Shown one piece after another: positions 8,140 through 18,365 of a stretch of 42,154 nucleotides of DNA. A program made the translations under genes and the position numbers. Source of the stretch: Leptothrix sp. (in: b-proteobacteria). GTDB lineage: Bacteria; Pseudomonadota; Gammaproteobacteria; Burkholderiales; Burkholderiaceae_C. Under the pieces are notes generated by a model. That model was not told the DNA's origin, did no database searches, and saw only the letters and a program-made list of their open reading frames with translations. Each line of letters starts with the position of its first letter. Within the stretch, counting starts at the first letter, position 1. The DNA lies in assembly GCA_013822265.1 (NCBI GenBank), contig PNKD01000023.1:1-42154 (forward strand). Reading direction: 5' to 3'.

Positions 8140-10470
8140 GTGGCCGACCACCTGTCCGATGCCGAGCGCCTGCTGCGCGACGCCGCCCTCGACTACCACC
8201 GGGCGCCGACGCACGGCAAGATATCCATCACCCCCACCAAGCCGCTGAGCAACCAGCGCGACCTCAGCCTGGCGTACTCGCCGGGCGTGGCCTACGCCTG
8301 CCTGGCGATCGAGGCCGATCCGGCGCTGGCCCACGAGTACACCAGCCGCGGCAACCTCGTGGGCGTGGTCACCAACGGCACCGCGGTACTGGGCCTGGGC
8401 GACATAGGCCCGCTGGCCGGCAAGCCGGTGATGGAGGGCAAGGGCTGTTTGTTCAAGAAGTTCGCCGGCATCGATGTCTTCGACATCGAACTGGCCGAAC
8501 GCGACCCCGACAAGCTGGTCGAGATCGTCGCCGCGCTCGAACCCACGCTGGGCGGCGTGAACCTCGAGGACATCAAGGCGCCCGAGTGCTTCTACATCGA
8601 GAAGAAGCTGCGCGAGCGCATGAACATCCCCGTCTTCCACGACGACCAGCACGGCACGGCCATCATCAGCAGCGCGGCGCTGCTCAATGGCCTGGAACTG
8701 GTGGGCAAGCGCATAGCGGACGTGAAGCTCGCCGTCAGCGGCGCCGGCGCCGCCGCCATCGCCTGCCTGGACGTGATGGTGGGCCTGGGCATCCGGCCCG
8801 AAAACGTCTTCGTCTGCGACAGCCGGGGCGTCATCCAGTCCGAGCGTGACGACGCCAAGGCCGGCAAGCTCGACGAGAGCAAGCAGCGCTACTGCCAGCG
8901 CACCGCGGCGCGCACGCTGGCCGACGTGGTGAAGGACGCCGACGTCTTCCTCGGCTGCAGCGCCGCCGGCGTGCTGAGCGTGGAGATGGTGGTCAGCATG
9001 GCGCGCCAGCCCATCATCCTGGCGCTGGCCAACCCCGAGCCCGAGATCCGCCCCGAACTGGCCAAGGCCGCGCGCCCCGACTGCATCATCGCCACCGGGC
9101 GCAGCGACTACCCCAACCAGGTCAACAACGTCCTGTGCTTCCCCTACATCTTCCGCGGCGCGCTCGACTGCGGCGCGACCAAGATCACCGAGGCCATGAA
9201 GCTGGCCTGCGTGCGCGAGATCGCCGACCTGGCCAAGGCCGAGGCCAGCGACGAGGTGGCCGCCGCCTACCAGGGCAAAGAGCTCAGCTTCGGGCCCGAC
9301 TACCTCATTCCCACCCCCTTCGACGTGCGGCTGATCCTGCGCATCGCGCCGGCCGTGGCGCGCGCCGCGGCCGAATCGGGCGTGGCGGCGCGGCCCATCG
9401 CCGACCTCGATGCCTACCGCCAGAGCCTGATGCGCTTCGTCTACCAGACCGGCATGTTCATGCGCCCGGTGTTCGCCGCTGCCAAGGCCGTCAATCAGAA
9501 GGCCGCGGCGCGCGTGGTCTACGCCGAGGGCGAGGACGAACGTGTGCTGCGCGCCGTGCAGGTGGTGCTGGACGAAGGCCTGGCGCGGCCCGTCCTCGTC
9601 GGCCGGCCCGAGGTGGTGCAGATGCGCATCGCACGCGCGGGACTGCGCCTTCAGACCGGCCGCGACTTCGAGATCTGCGACCCCGAGAGCGACCCGCGCT
9701 TCCGCGATTACTGGGAGACCTACCGCGGCCTGACCTCGCGCGAGGGCGTCACACCCGAGGTCGCCAAGGCCGCGGTGCGGCGCAGCAACACGCTGATCTC
9801 GTCGTTGATGCTGCGCCGCGGCGAGGCCGACGCCATGGTCTGCGGCATGGTCGGGCGCTACGAGAGCCACCTCGAGCACGTGCGCACGGTCATCGGCCTG
9901 GCACCCGGCGCGCGCACGATGGCCGCGATGAACGCGCTGATGATGACCGGCCACACGCTCTTCGTCACCGACACCTACGTCAACGAGGAGCCGAGTGCCG
10001 AAGAACTGGCCGACATCGCGCTGATGGCGGCGGCGGCCGTGCGCCGCTTCGGCCTGCCGCCCAAGGTGGCCTTCCTCTCGTACTCGAACTTCGGCTCGTC
10101 GTCGCGGCCCGCGGCCAAGCGCATGCGCGCGGCGCAGGCGCTGTTCGGCCAGCGTGCGCCGGCGGGCGTGCAAAGCGACGGCGAGATGCAGGGCGACGCC
10201 GCCCTGTCCGAGGCCGTGCGGCGCGGCTACCTGCCCGAGACCACGCTCGAAGGCGCGGCCAACCTGCTGGTGCTGCCCAACCTGGACGCCGCCAACATCC
10301 TCTACAACGTGCTGAAGATGACCGGCGGCCATGGCGTCACCGTGGGCCCCATCCTGCTGGGCGCGGCCAGGCCGGTGCACATCCTGACGCCCAGCTCGAC
10401 CGTGCGCCGCATCGTCAACATGACGGCGCTGGCGGTGGCCGACGCGGCCGAGGCCCAGCCCGCGCGCTGA
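8140..10470 (+). CDS. maeB: NADP-dependent malic enzyme with C-terminal phosphotransacetylase-like domain
   Basis: Oxidatively decarboxylates malate to pyruvate. The 776 residues show two parts. The N-terminal malic enzyme half has [23 protein letters not shown], the substrate-site run [11 protein letters not shown] and a dinucleotide fold [13 protein letters not shown]. From about residue 430 comes a phosphate acetyl/butyryltransferase-like domain ending [16 protein letters not shown]. This hybrid layout is characteristic of MaeB; the second domain usually acts as an acetyl-CoA-responsive regulatory module rather than an enzyme. The GTG start at 8140 matches the family N-terminus ([22 protein letters not shown] follows). 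A perfect hairpin overlaps its ribosome site. Confidence 0.95.
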   Translation: MADHLSDAERLLRDAALDYHRAPTHGKISITPTKPLSNQRDLSLAYSPGVAYACLAIEADPALAHEYTSRGNLVGVVTNGTAVLGLGDIGPLAGKPVMEGKGCLFKKFAGIDVFDIELAERDPDKLVEIVAALEPTLGGVNLEDIKAPECFYIEKKLRERMNIPVFHDDQHGTAIISSAALLNGLELVGKRIADVKLAVSGAGAAAIACLDVMVGLGIRPENVFVCDSRGVIQSERDDAKAGKLDESKQRYCQRTAARTLADVVKDADVFLGCSAAGVLSVEMVVSMARQPIILALANPEPEIRPELAKAARPDCIIATGRSDYPNQVNNVLCFPYIFRGALDCGATKITEAMKLACVREIADLAKAEASDEVAAAYQGKELSFGPDYLIPTPFDVRLILRIAPAVARAAAESGVAARPIADLDAYRQSLMRFVYQTGMFMRPVFAAAKAVNQKAAARVVYAEGEDERVLRAVQVVLDEGLARPVLVGRPEVVQMRIARAGLRLQTGRDFEICDPESDPRFRDYWETYRGLTSREGVTPEVAKAAVRRSNTLISSLMLRRGEADAMVCGMVGRYESHLEHVRTVIGLAPGARTMAAMNALMMTGHTLFVTDTYVNEEPSAEELADIALMAAAAVRRFGLPPKVAFLSYSNFGSSSRPAAKRMRAAQALFGQRAPAGVQSDGEMQGDAALSEAVRRGYLPETTLEGAANLLVLPNLDAANILYNVLKMTGGHGVTVGPILLGAARPVHILTPSSTVRRIVNMTALAVADAAEAQPAR

Positions 10471-10598
10471 GCGCCTCGACCGGCCTGCGTGCGGCCCCGG
10501 CGAGGCGGGGCGGGGTCAGCCTTGCGTCTCGTCAATGATCGGCCCGCACCCGCGGCCGATGATGGCGGCGATCTCCTCACGCAAGACAAGGGCGCGCC

Positions 10599-13325
10599 AT
10601 GTACGAGGCCGGGAAGTACGTCTACCTGTTCGGCGGCGCGCGCACCGAAGGTGCCGCGGCGATGAAGAACCTGCTCGGTGGCAAGGGCGCCAACCTGGCC
10701 GAGATGTGCCGGCTGGGCATCGCGGTGCCTTCGGGTTTCACCATCAGCACCGAGGCCTGCACGGTGTTCACCGAGCGTGGCCGCGACGTCGCGCTCAAGC
10801 TCATCGAAGCCGAGGTGCTGCAGGGCGTGGCCTTCGTCGAGCAGGAGATGGGCCGTCGCTTCGGCAACGCCGCCGACCCGCTGCTGCTGTCGGTGCGCTC
10901 GGGTGCACGGGCGTCGATGCCCGGGATGATGGACACCATCCTCAACCTGGGCCTCAACGACGAGGCCGTGCAGGGCCTGGCGGCCAAGACCGGCAACGAG
11001 CGCTTCGCCTGGGACAGCTACCGGCGCTTCGTGCAGATGTACGGCGACGTGGTGATGGGCCTCAAGCCCGTGTCGAAGGAGGAGCACGACCCCTTCGAGG
11101 TCATCATCGACATGGTCAAGGCGCAGCGCGGCGTCAAGCTCGACACCGAGCTCGGCACCGACGACCTGAAGGAACTGGTGGCGCGTTTTCGGGCGCTGAT
11201 CCGCGCCCGCATCGGCCGCGACTTCCCCACCGACCCCTGGGAGCAGCTTTGGGGTGCCGTGGTGGCGGTGTTCGAGAGCTGGAACAACGACCGCGCGCGC
11301 GTCTACCGCGAGCTCAACGACATCCCGCAGAGCTGGGGCACCGCGGTCAACGTGCAGGCCATGGTCTTCGGCAACCTCGGCGACAGCAGCGCCACCGGGG
11401 TGGCCTTCACCCGTGACGCCGGCACCGGCGAAGACCTGTTCAACGGCGAGTTCCTCGTCAACGCGCAGGGCGAGGACGTGGTGGCCGGCATACGCACGCC
11501 GCAGCAGGTGTCGCTGGTGGGCTCGCGCCGCTGGGCGCAGCTGGCGCTGGTCGGCGAGGAAGAGCGGCGCACGAGCTACCCGTCGCTGGAAGAGCTGATG
11601 CCCGGCATCTACCGGCAGCTGCTGCACGCCGAGACGACGCTGGAGAACCACTTCAAGGACATGCAGGACCTGGAGTTCACGATCCAGGAGGGCCGGCTGT
11701 GGATGCTGCAGACGCGCAACGGCAAGCGCACCGGTGCGGCCATGGTGCGCATCGCGATGGAGATGCTGCAGCAGGGCCTGATCGACGAGAAGACGGCGCT
11801 GCAGCGTGTGGCCCCCGACCGGCTCGACGAGCTGCTGCACCCGGTGTTCGACAAGCAGGCACTGAAGGACGCCAAGGCCATCGCGCGCGGCCTGCCGGCC
11901 TCGCCCGGCGCGGCCAGCGGGCAGGTCGTGTTCTTCGCCGACGAGGCCGAGGAATGGGCCAGGCGCGGCCTGGACGTGATCCTGGTGCGCCAGGAGACTT
12001 CGCCCGAGGATCTGCGCGGCATGAGCGCGGCCAGGGGCATCCTCACCGCCCGCGGCGGCATGACCTCGCACGCCGCCGTGGTGGCGCGCGGCATGGGCAA
12101 GTGTTGCGTTTCGGGTGCCGGCGCGGTGCACGTCGACTACAAGGCACGCAGCATCACCATCGGCGACGAGACCTGGCACGAGGGCGACTGGCTGTCGCTG
12201 GACGGCGCCACCGGCGAGGTCTACGCCGGCCGCATCGCCACGCGCGATGCCGAGCTCAGCGGCGACTTCGGCGCCCTGATGGCGTTGGCGCAGCGCCACC
12301 AGCGCCTGGAGGTGCGCGCCAACGCCGACACGCCCGAAGAGGCCGCGGTGGCACGCCGCTTCGGCGCCACCGGCATCGGCCTGGCGCGCACCGAGCACAT
12401 GTTCTTCGAGGGTGAACGCATCCTGGCCGTGCGCGAGATGATCCTGGCCGACGACGAGGCGGGCCGCCGCAAGGCGCTGGCCAAGCTGCTGCCCATTCAG
12501 CGCGGCGACTTCGAAGGCCTGTTCCGCGAGATGGACGGCCTGCCCGTGACCATCCGCCTGCTCGACCCGCCGCTGCACGAGTTCGTGCCGCACGACGAAG
12601 CCGGGCAGGCCGCGATGGCGCGCGAGATGCAGGTCTCGGCGGGCAAGATCCGCATGCGCGTCGAAGAGCTGCACGAGTTCAACCCCATGCTCGGTCACCG
12701 CGGCTGCCGGCTGGGCATCACCTACCCCGAGATCACCGAGATGCAGGCGCGCGCCATCTTCGAGGCGGCGCTGAACGTGCAGTCGCGCGGCGTGGTGGTG
12801 AAGGCCGAGATCATGGTGCCGCTGGTGGGCACGGTGCGCGAGTTCAACCTGCAGGCGGCGCTGATCCGCGACGTGGCACGGCAGGTGTTCGCCGAGCGCG
12901 GCGAGACGCTGGCCTACCAGCTGGGCACGATGATCGAGACGCCGCGTGCCGCGCTGGTGGCCGACAGCATCGCGCGGCAGGCCGAGTTCTTCAGCTTCGG
13001 CACCAACGACCTGACGCAGATGACGATGGGCTTCTCGCGCGACGACGCCGGCAAGTTCCTGCCCGCCTACCTGAAGAAGGGCCTCTACGAGCGCGACCCC
13101 TTCCGCTCCATCGACCAGACGGGTGTCGGCCTGCTGGTGCAGATGGCGGTGACCAAGGGCCGCGAGGTGCGGCCGGGCATCGAGGTGGGCGTCTGCGGCG
13201 AGCATGGCGGCGACCCCGAGTCGGTGGCGTTTTTCCACCGCGCGGGCCTGGACTACGTCAGCTGCTCGCCCTTCCGCGTGCCGATCGCGCGGCTGGCCGC
13301 GGCGCAGGCGGCCATCGCGGGCTGA
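10599..13325 (+). CDS. ppdK: Pyruvate, phosphate dikinase
   Basis: Reversibly converts pyruvate, ATP and phosphate to PEP, AMP and PPi. The 908-residue protein has all three domains: the N-terminal nucleotide-binding domain (GGKGANLAEM, then RSGARASMPGMMDTILNLGLN), the swivelling phosphohistidine domain (GGMTSHAAVVARG with catalytic His491) and the C-terminal PEP/pyruvate barrel ending with the catalytic cysteine at about residue 866 in CGEHGGDPESV. TSH plus Cys-Gly-Glu-His identifies PPDK rather than PEP synthase. It lies 128 bp after maeB and 134 bp before pyk. With pyk it forms an opposed pair at the PEP-pyruvate step, which implies regulation, though none is visible. Confidence 0.97.
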   Translation: MYEAGKYVYLFGGARTEGAAAMKNLLGGKGANLAEMCRLGIAVPSGFTISTEACTVFTERGRDVALKLIEAEVLQGVAFVEQEMGRRFGNAADPLLLSVRSGARASMPGMMDTILNLGLNDEAVQGLAAKTGNERFAWDSYRRFVQMYGDVVMGLKPVSKEEHDPFEVIIDMVKAQRGVKLDTELGTDDLKELVARFRALIRARIGRDFPTDPWEQLWGAVVAVFESWNNDRARVYRELNDIPQSWGTAVNVQAMVFGNLGDSSATGVAFTRDAGTGEDLFNGEFLVNAQGEDVVAGIRTPQQVSLVGSRRWAQLALVGEEERRTSYPSLEELMPGIYRQLLHAETTLENHFKDMQDLEFTIQEGRLWMLQTRNGKRTGAAMVRIAMEMLQQGLIDEKTALQRVAPDRLDELLHPVFDKQALKDAKAIARGLPASPGAASGQVVFFADEAEEWARRGLDVILVRQETSPEDLRGMSAARGILTARGGMTSHAAVVARGMGKCCVSGAGAVHVDYKARSITIGDETWHEGDWLSLDGATGEVYAGRIATRDAELSGDFGALMALAQRHQRLEVRANADTPEEAAVARRFGATGIGLARTEHMFFEGERILAVREMILADDEAGRRKALAKLLPIQRGDFEGLFREMDGLPVTIRLLDPPLHEFVPHDEAGQAAMAREMQVSAGKIRMRVEELHEFNPMLGHRGCRLGITYPEITEMQARAIFEAALNVQSRGVVVKAEIMVPLVGTVREFNLQAALIRDVARQVFAERGETLAYQLGTMIETPRAALVADSIARQAEFFSFGTNDLTQMTMGFSRDDAGKFLPAYLKKGLYERDPFRSIDQTGVGLLVQMAVTKGREVRPGIEVGVCGEHGGDPESVAFFHRAGLDYVSCSPFRVPIARLAAAQAAIAG

Positions 13326-13337
13326 ACCGCCGGCCGC

Positions 13338-13359
13338 CCGGCGCGCGGAGCCGCGCCGG
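13338..13359 (+). terminator. Candidate GC hairpin after ppdK
   Basis: CCGGCGCG at 13338-13345 pairs with CGCGCCGG at 13352-13359 around a 6-nt loop, 12 bases after the ppdK stop. No T-run follows, so it may be a pause or a 3'-end stabilising structure rather than a full terminator. In DNA this GC-rich, chance hairpins are common. Confidence 0.3.
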
Positions 13360-13422
13360 CCTGGTGGCGCGGCGGGCGCGGCCGCGGTAACCCGCGTGTA
13401 ACGCCGCGCCGTCGGCGGCGCC

Positions 13423-13428
13423 CATAAT
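13423..13428 (+). promoter_or_regulatory. Candidate -10 element for pyk
   Basis: CATAAT matches the sigma70 -10 consensus at five of six bases, in an otherwise GC-rich 134-bp gap, 31 bp before the pyk ATG. No good -35 element lies at the expected distance; the nearest AT-containing stretch is TGTAAC at 13397-13402, 20 nt away. Confidence 0.35.
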
Positions 13429-13459
13429 CCGCAGCTGTTCGCCACCGGAGCTGCGTGCC

Positions 13460-14890
13460 ATGACCCGAGCCACCAAGATCGTCGCTACGCTGGGCCCCGC
13501 TTCCAGCGACCCCGAGGTGCTCGAACGCCTGCTGCGCGCCGGTGTCGACGTCGTGCGGCAGAACTTCAGCCACGGCACGGCGCAAGACCACATCGCGCTG
13601 GCCAACATGGTGCGCGAAGTGGCGGCCAAGGTGGGCAAGCCGGTGGCGCTGATGGCCGACCTGCAGGGCCCCAAGATCCGCGTCGGCAAGTTCGCCGAAG
13701 GCAAGGTCATGCTCGAGGCTGGCGCGACCTTCGTGCTCGACGCCCAGCGCACCGAGCCCGGCACGGTCGACGCCGTGGGCCTGGACTACAAGGAACTGCC
13801 GCGCGACGTGCGCCCGGGCGACACGCTGCTGCTCAACGACGGCCTCATCAAGCTGACGGTGACGGCGGTGCGCGGCGAGCAGGTGCACACGCGCGTGGTG
13901 CTGGGCGGCACGCTGTCGAACAACAAGGGCATCAACAAGGCCGGCGGCGGCCTCACCGCGCCGGCGCTGACGGCCAAGGACATCGAGGACATCCGCACCG
14001 CGGTGGCCTTCCAGTGCGACTACCTGGCGGTGAGTTTCCCGAAGAACGCCACCGACATGGAGATGGCGCGCCAGCTCGCCAACGTGGCCGGCGAGCCGAT
14101 GCGCCACAAGCCGGCGATGATCGCCAAGATCGAGCGCAGCGAGGCCGTGCCGAACCTCGACGCCATCCTGCGCGCCAGCGACGGCATCATGGTGGCGCGC
14201 GGCGACCTCGCGGTGGAGGTCGGCAACGCCGCCGTGCCGGCGCTGCAGAAGCGCATGATCCGCATGGCGCGCGAGCTCGACAAGGTGGTCATCACCGCGA
14301 CGCAGATGATGGAGAGCATGATCCTCGCGCCGGTGCCCACGCGCGCCGAGGTCAGCGACGTCGCCAACGCCGTGCTCGACGGCACCGATGCCGTGATGCT
14401 CAGCGCCGAGACGGCCGCCGGCAAGTACCCGGTCGAGACGGTGGAGCAGATGGCCGCCATCGCACTGGAGGCCGAACGGGCCGAGGAAGTCAACTTCAAG
14501 GACGACTTCATGCAGCGCCACTTCGGGCGCATCGACCAGAGCATCGCGATGGGCGCGCTGTTCACGGCCCACCACCTCGGCTGCAAGGCCATCATCGCGC
14601 TGACCGAGAGCGGCAGCACGGCGCTGTGGATGAGCCGGCACAACATCAAGGTGCCGATCTTCGGCCTGACCCACAAGCACGCCGCCGAGCGCCGCATGAC
14701 GCTGTTCCGCAACGTGCAGCCCATCCTGATGCCCACGCACAACGACCGCGACGAGGCGCTGGCCGAGGCCGAGCAGGTGCTGGTGGAGCGCGGCGTGCTG
14801 ATGCCCGGCGACACCTATGCCATCACCTGCGGCGAACCCATGGGCTACCCGGGCGGCACCAACATGCTCAAGGTCTGCCAGGTCAAGTAG
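13460..14890 (+). CDS. pyk: Pyruvate kinase
   Basis: Transfers phosphate from PEP to ADP, making pyruvate. The 476 residues contain [12 protein letters not shown] at the start, the RQNFSHG active-site loop, [19 protein letters not shown] with the catalytic lysine, [19 protein letters not shown] and the signature [17 protein letters not shown]. The C-terminal allosteric domain is present and of normal size. Usually the second loop motif reads RLNFSHG; Gln in place of Leu is conservative. It follows ppdK on the same strand and is convergent with the regulator gene that begins 20 bp beyond. Confidence 0.97.
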   Translation: MTRATKIVATLGPASSDPEVLERLLRAGVDVVRQNFSHGTAQDHIALANMVREVAAKVGKPVALMADLQGPKIRVGKFAEGKVMLEAGATFVLDAQRTEPGTVDAVGLDYKELPRDVRPGDTLLLNDGLIKLTVTAVRGEQVHTRVVLGGTLSNNKGINKAGGGLTAPALTAKDIEDIRTAVAFQCDYLAVSFPKNATDMEMARQLANVAGEPMRHKPAMIAKIERSEAVPNLDAILRASDGIMVARGDLAVEVGNAAVPALQKRMIRMARELDKVVITATQMMESMILAPVPTRAEVSDVANAVLDGTDAVMLSAETAAGKYPVETVEQMAAIALEAERAEEVNFKDDFMQRHFGRIDQSIAMGALFTAHHLGCKAIIALTESGSTALWMSRHNIKVPIFGLTHKHAAERRMTLFRNVQPILMPTHNDRDEALAEAEQVLVERGVLMPGDTYAITCGEPMGYPGGTNMLKVCQVK

Positions 14891-14910
14891 ACCCGGCGCC
14901 GCCCACGCTC

Positions 14911-15924
14911 CTAGGGCCGCACGCCGGCGATCACCGCCCGCACGCCCGGCGTCATGCCGGTGGCCTGAAGCACCAGCTGCGGTTGGCCCGCGCCGAAGAC
15001 GCGGAACAGCTCGTCGGCGAAGGCGTGGCCGATGTCGGTGATGCCGGAAAAGTCGATCTCGGCCTGTTCGAACTGCGCCAGGCGCGACGCCACGCGGCGG
15101 GCCTCGGCGCGCGAGGCCAGCACGCCGTCTTCTCCGGCCAGCAGGTGCAGCGGCACGGTGGTGCGCTCGAGGCCGCGGCCGGCGCCGCCGCGGTGGGCCT
15201 GCAGCACGCTGTCCAGCGTGCGCGGGGTGTCCAGGCTGATGGCCAGGTAGACGCTGGTGCCGCCCTGGGTGGCCGGGCGGCCGGCGCGCCAGGCGCGGCG
15301 CTCCCAGCTGCGGCACTGGTAGGCCACGGCGTTGGCATGGATGTCGAACACATCGGCCAGGCGCGAGGTGAAGAACAGGCCGTGGCCGCTGTGGCGGTCG
15401 GGGGCGCTGGTCAGCCCGCCCTTGCTCAGCTCCAGCATCGCCAGCGCCGGCTCGGCGATGTGAAAGCTCTGCCCGATGCGCTCGAACAGCCCGCAGCCGT
15501 CGTCGCTGACCAGCAGCTGCAACTGCAAGGGCGTCTGCCGCATCGACACCGTGACCTGGCCGCCGCCGCTGTGATCGACCGCGTTGTTGACGAGTTCGGT
15601 GAAGGCGTGGCGCGCCATGCGCTGCACCGGGGCGGGCAGCGAGAAGAAGGGCGCGAAGTCGCGCCGCCAGGGTTGGTCTTCCTGCAGGCCGGCAAGCGCA
15701 TATCGCTGCACCACCTGCCGCAGCGGCCCCGGGCCGTAGCGGCGGCGGCGCGGCGTGCCGCTGATCTGCAGCCACTGCAAGGCTGCCAGCTTGCGCAGCA
15801 GGGCCAGCGTGCTGCGCCGGCCCAGGCCCAGCCGCTCCATCACGCACTCGGGCAATCGGTCACCGTGCTGCAGGGCAGCCGCGGTGATCCACTGGGTGAC
15901 GGGGGCGAGGGCGGTGCGGGCCAT
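14911..15924 (-). CDS. ATPase-STAS-like (DUF4325) fusion regulator
   Basis: A 337-residue cytoplasmic protein with three parts. The first 80 or so residues look like a winged-helix module ([28 protein letters not shown]). Next comes a GHKL/HATPase fold with the N-box [14 protein letters not shown], a G1 box SDDGCGLF and a late [13 protein letters not shown]. The last 70 residues match the STAS-like DUF4325 domain ([22 protein letters not shown]). There is no His-containing dimerisation domain, so it resembles an anti-sigma-type serine kinase fused to its antagonist rather than a sensor kinase. The start at 15924 is the first Met before the recognisable domain; earlier in-frame codons look non-coding. 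It is transcribed against pyk and fba. Its target is unknown. Confidence 0.85.
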   Translation of the reverse strand: MARTALAPVTQWITAAALQHGDRLPECVMERLGLGRRSTLALLRKLAALQWLQISGTPRRRRYGPGPLRQVVQRYALAGLQEDQPWRRDFAPFFSLPAPVQRMARHAFTELVNNAVDHSGGGQVTVSMRQTPLQLQLLVSDDGCGLFERIGQSFHIAEPALAMLELSKGGLTSAPDRHSGHGLFFTSRLADVFDIHANAVAYQCRSWERRAWRAGRPATQGGTSVYLAISLDTPRTLDSVLQAHRGGAGRGLERTTVPLHLLAGEDGVLASRAEARRVASRLAQFEQAEIDFSGITDIGHAFADELFRVFGAGQPQLVLQATGMTPGVRAVIAGVRP

Positions 15925-16194
15925 GGCGGTGCTTTCACTGCGCGAGCGGGCGGGGCAGCCAGTGTCGTTGCGCGGGGGCATGGGCTTGAGCCGGAAAAGC
16001 GGCGCTTTCGCCCGCCATCTCCCGCCGCGCGCCCGCGGCCGACAAAAGCGCCTCGCCCGCGGGGGGCGCCGCATAAAATGCCTGCAGTCCCAGCCCGGCT
16101 ACACCGCTGGCACCGGCCCCCTCGGGCAACGCAGGCCCGGCCTGCCCATGGTGTGCCGGCGCCACCCCGCCCACTGTCCACCACGGAGACTTCC

Positions 16195-17259
16195 ATGCCC
16201 CTCGTTTCGATGCGCCAACTGCTCGATCACGCCGCCGAGCACGGCTACGGCATTCCGGCCTTCAACGTCAACAACCTCGAGCAGGTGCAGGCGGTGATGA
16301 CCGCGGCGGCCGAGACCGGCGCACCGGTCATCCTGCAGGCCAGCGCCGGGGCGCGCAAATATGCCGGCGAGCCCTTCATCAAGCACCTGATCCAGGCCGC
16401 GCTGGAAAGCTGGCCCACCGTGCCGCTGGTGATGCACCAGGACCACGGCCAGAGCCCCGAGGTCTGCAAGGGCGCCATAGCCCTGGGCTTCAGCTCGGTG
16501 ATGATGGACGGCAGCCTCGAAGGCGACGGCAAGACCATCGCCAGCTACGACTACAACGTCGACGTCACGCGCAAGGTGGTCGACATGGCGCACGCGCTGG
16601 GTGTCACCGTCGAAGGTGAACTCGGCTGCCTGGGCAGCCTGGAGACCATGAAGGGCGACAAGGAAGACGGCCACGGCACCGACGCGACGATGACGCGCGA
16701 GCAGCTGCTGACCGACCCCGAGCAGGCCGCCGACTTCGTCAAGCGCACCCAGCTCGACGCGCTGGCCATCGCCATCGGCACCAGCCACGGCGCCTACAAG
16801 TTCAGCCGCAAGCCCACCGGCGAGACGCTGGCCATCAGCCGCATCCAGGAGATCAACGCCCGCATTCCCAACACCCACCTGGTGATGCACGGCAGTTCCA
16901 GCGTGCCGCAGGACCTGCTGGCCATCATCAACCAGTACGGCGGCAAGATGAAGCAGACCTACGGTGTGCCGGTCGAGGAGATCCAGCGCGCCATCAAGTT
17001 CGGCGTGCGCAAGATCAACATCGACACCGACATCCGCCTGGCGATGACGGCTGCGGTGCGCAAGTTCCTGTTCGAGAACCCCGACAAGTTCGACGCCCGC
17101 GACTGGCTCAAGCCGGCGCGCGAGGCCGCCAAGTCGATCTGCAAGCAGCGCTACCTCGAGTTCGGCTGCGAAGGCCAGGCGGCGAAGATCAAGCCGCTGC
17201 CGCTGGCCGACGTGGCGCGGCGCTACAGCAGCGGCGAGCTGGCGCAGGTCGTCCAGTAA
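16195..17259 (+). CDS. fba: Class II fructose-bisphosphate aldolase (Calvin-cycle subtype)
   Basis: Zinc-dependent aldolase that splits or forms fructose 1,6-bisphosphate. The 354-residue protein contains [10 protein letters not shown], the zinc/active-site segment MHQDHGQ, GELGCLG, the glycine/serine phosphate site MHGSSSVP and [10 protein letters not shown]. The overall pattern fits the CbbA/Calvin-cycle subtype of class II enzymes usual in betaproteobacteria. GGAGA at 16185-16189 precedes the ATG at 16195. The 270-bp upstream gap, shared with the divergent ATPase/STAS gene, holds a TAAAAT box at 16074-16079 that could be a -10 element but lacks a clear -35. Confidence 0.97.
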   Translation: MPLVSMRQLLDHAAEHGYGIPAFNVNNLEQVQAVMTAAAETGAPVILQASAGARKYAGEPFIKHLIQAALESWPTVPLVMHQDHGQSPEVCKGAIALGFSSVMMDGSLEGDGKTIASYDYNVDVTRKVVDMAHALGVTVEGELGCLGSLETMKGDKEDGHGTDATMTREQLLTDPEQAADFVKRTQLDALAIAIGTSHGAYKFSRKPTGETLAISRIQEINARIPNTHLVMHGSSSVPQDLLAIINQYGGKMKQTYGVPVEEIQRAIKFGVRKINIDTDIRLAMTAAVRKFLFENPDKFDARDWLKPAREAAKSICKQRYLEFGCEGQAAKIKPLPLADVARRYSSGELAQVVQ

Positions 17260-17294
17260 GACCGGGCGCGCCGGCGCGGCGTCTGTCCACAGGC

Positions 17295-18365
17295 TCAGCG
17301 CAAGCCGGCGCCGGGGTCGCGGAAGTAGCGCATGCGTTCGTCGTCGGCCGGGTGGCTGGCCAGCGCCATCGGCGGGCCCCGGAGGTCTCCGGGCCGCCGC
17401 TGGGCCAGGCGCTCGAAGAACAGCGCCATCGCCGCCGGAGGCCGGCCGCTGGCACGCAGCACACGTGCGGCCACGGCATCGGCCTGGCGCTCGGCGTCGC
17501 GGCTGTAGCCCATCTGCGCCATCCACGCCGGCAACACGGCCAGCAGGCCGCTGAAGTCGCCCAGCGCCACGCCGGTGGCCGTGTTGAGCAGCGCAAACTG
17601 GGCCAGGGCCTGCATGCCGTGGCGGTGCTGCACATGGCCGAGCTCGTGCGCCATCACGCCCAGCAGCGTGTCGTCATGCCCCTGCAGCAGTTCGACCAGT
17701 TCGTCGGTGACGACGATGTCGCCCCCGGGCATCGCAAAGGCATTGGGGCCGAGATCCGCGCCGGCGGCATGGAAGTGCAGCGTGAAGGGCGGGGCGCCGC
17801 CGGCCGGCCAGGCCAGGGCCACGGCGGCGGCGAAGGCCGCGCGCAGTTCGGCCTGGCGTGCCGCAGGCAGCTTCGTGGGCCGCAGCCAGCGGCTGCGCAC
17901 GCTGTCCAGCGCCTGCGCGCCGACCGCGGTGTCCACCGCGGGCGGCAGCAGGGCCACGACAGCGCGCGCGGCCAATGGCACGCCCCACTGGTAGCCGGCC
18001 GCGCCCAAGGCCAGCAGCAGCACCGCCGCCGCGAGCGTGCTGCGCCAGCGCTGCTGCGCGCGCACCACCCAGCCCTCGCGCGGGCCGTGCTGCGCGCGCC
18101 AGCGGTCGAAGGCGGCGGTGTCGGCCACCTGCAGCTGGGCGCCTGCGGCCAGGTGCAGCAGGCGTTGGCCGTGGCGCGTGCGCTCTGGCCACTGCACCTC
18201 GTCCGGGGGCCAGCGCAGCGGCGCGCCGGCCGCGCTGCCTTCCTCGGCCAGCGGCTGCGCGATCAGCCAGCCGCCTTCCATCGCCAGCCGCACCGGGCAG
18301 GCGCGCGCGCTGTGGCCGTCGAAGTAAAGGGCGGCAGGGCCGGCCTTGGGAGGCTCCGGGTTCAC
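17295..18365 (-). CDS. Membrane-anchored M48-family metallopeptidase
   Basis: A 356-residue protein. The N-terminal 120 residues form a small beta-rich domain (PAALYFDGHSARA) followed by one transmembrane helix (TLAAAVLLLALGAAGYQWG). The peptidase domain carries the zinc motif HELGH (MAHELGHVQHRHG) and a downstream Glu in RDAERQADAVAARVL, the third zinc ligand typical of M48 (HtpX/Ste24/BepA-like) enzymes. Its GTG start at 18365 overlaps the stop codon of the yjgN gene as GTGA, so the two are almost certainly co-translated. It is convergent with fba. A role in membrane or envelope protein quality control is a family-level inference. Confidence 0.9.
   Translation of the reverse strand: MNPEPPKAGPAALYFDGHSARACPVRLAMEGGWLIAQPLAEEGSAAGAPLRWPPDEVQWPERTRHGQRLLHLAAGAQLQVADTAAFDRWRAQHGPREGWVVRAQQRWRSTLAAAVLLLALGAAGYQWGVPLAARAVVALLPPAVDTAVGAQALDSVRSRWLRPTKLPAARQAELRAAFAAAVALAWPAGGAPPFTLHFHAAGADLGPNAFAMPGGDIVVTDELVELLQGHDDTLLGVMAHELGHVQHRHGMQALAQFALLNTATGVALGDFSGLLAVLPAWMAQMGYSRDAERQADAVAARVLRASGRPPAAMALFFERLAQRRPGDLRGPPMALASHPADDERMRYFRDPGAGLR

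Noticed and set aside
8098..10380. Long antisense frame across the malic enzyme gene
   Set aside because: Composition is dominated by Gly/His/Asp/Arg with no motif, while the forward frame is a full MaeB.
9450..10470. Possible separate phosphotransacetylase gene
   Set aside because: The frame is continuous with the malic enzyme domain, with no internal start or ribosome site, matching the known MaeB hybrid layout.
10302..13445. Very long open frame antisense to ppdK (over 1000 codons)
   Set aside because: It is a shadow frame of the GC-rich coding strand: His/Gln/Arg/Ala-rich, no domain, no ribosome site, and ppdK on the other strand is complete with its active sites.
14014..16194. Upstream open extension of the aldolase frame
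   Set aside because: It runs across pyk and the ATPase gene in unrelated frames with Arg/His-rich content; the aldolase begins at 16195 with its own ribosome site.
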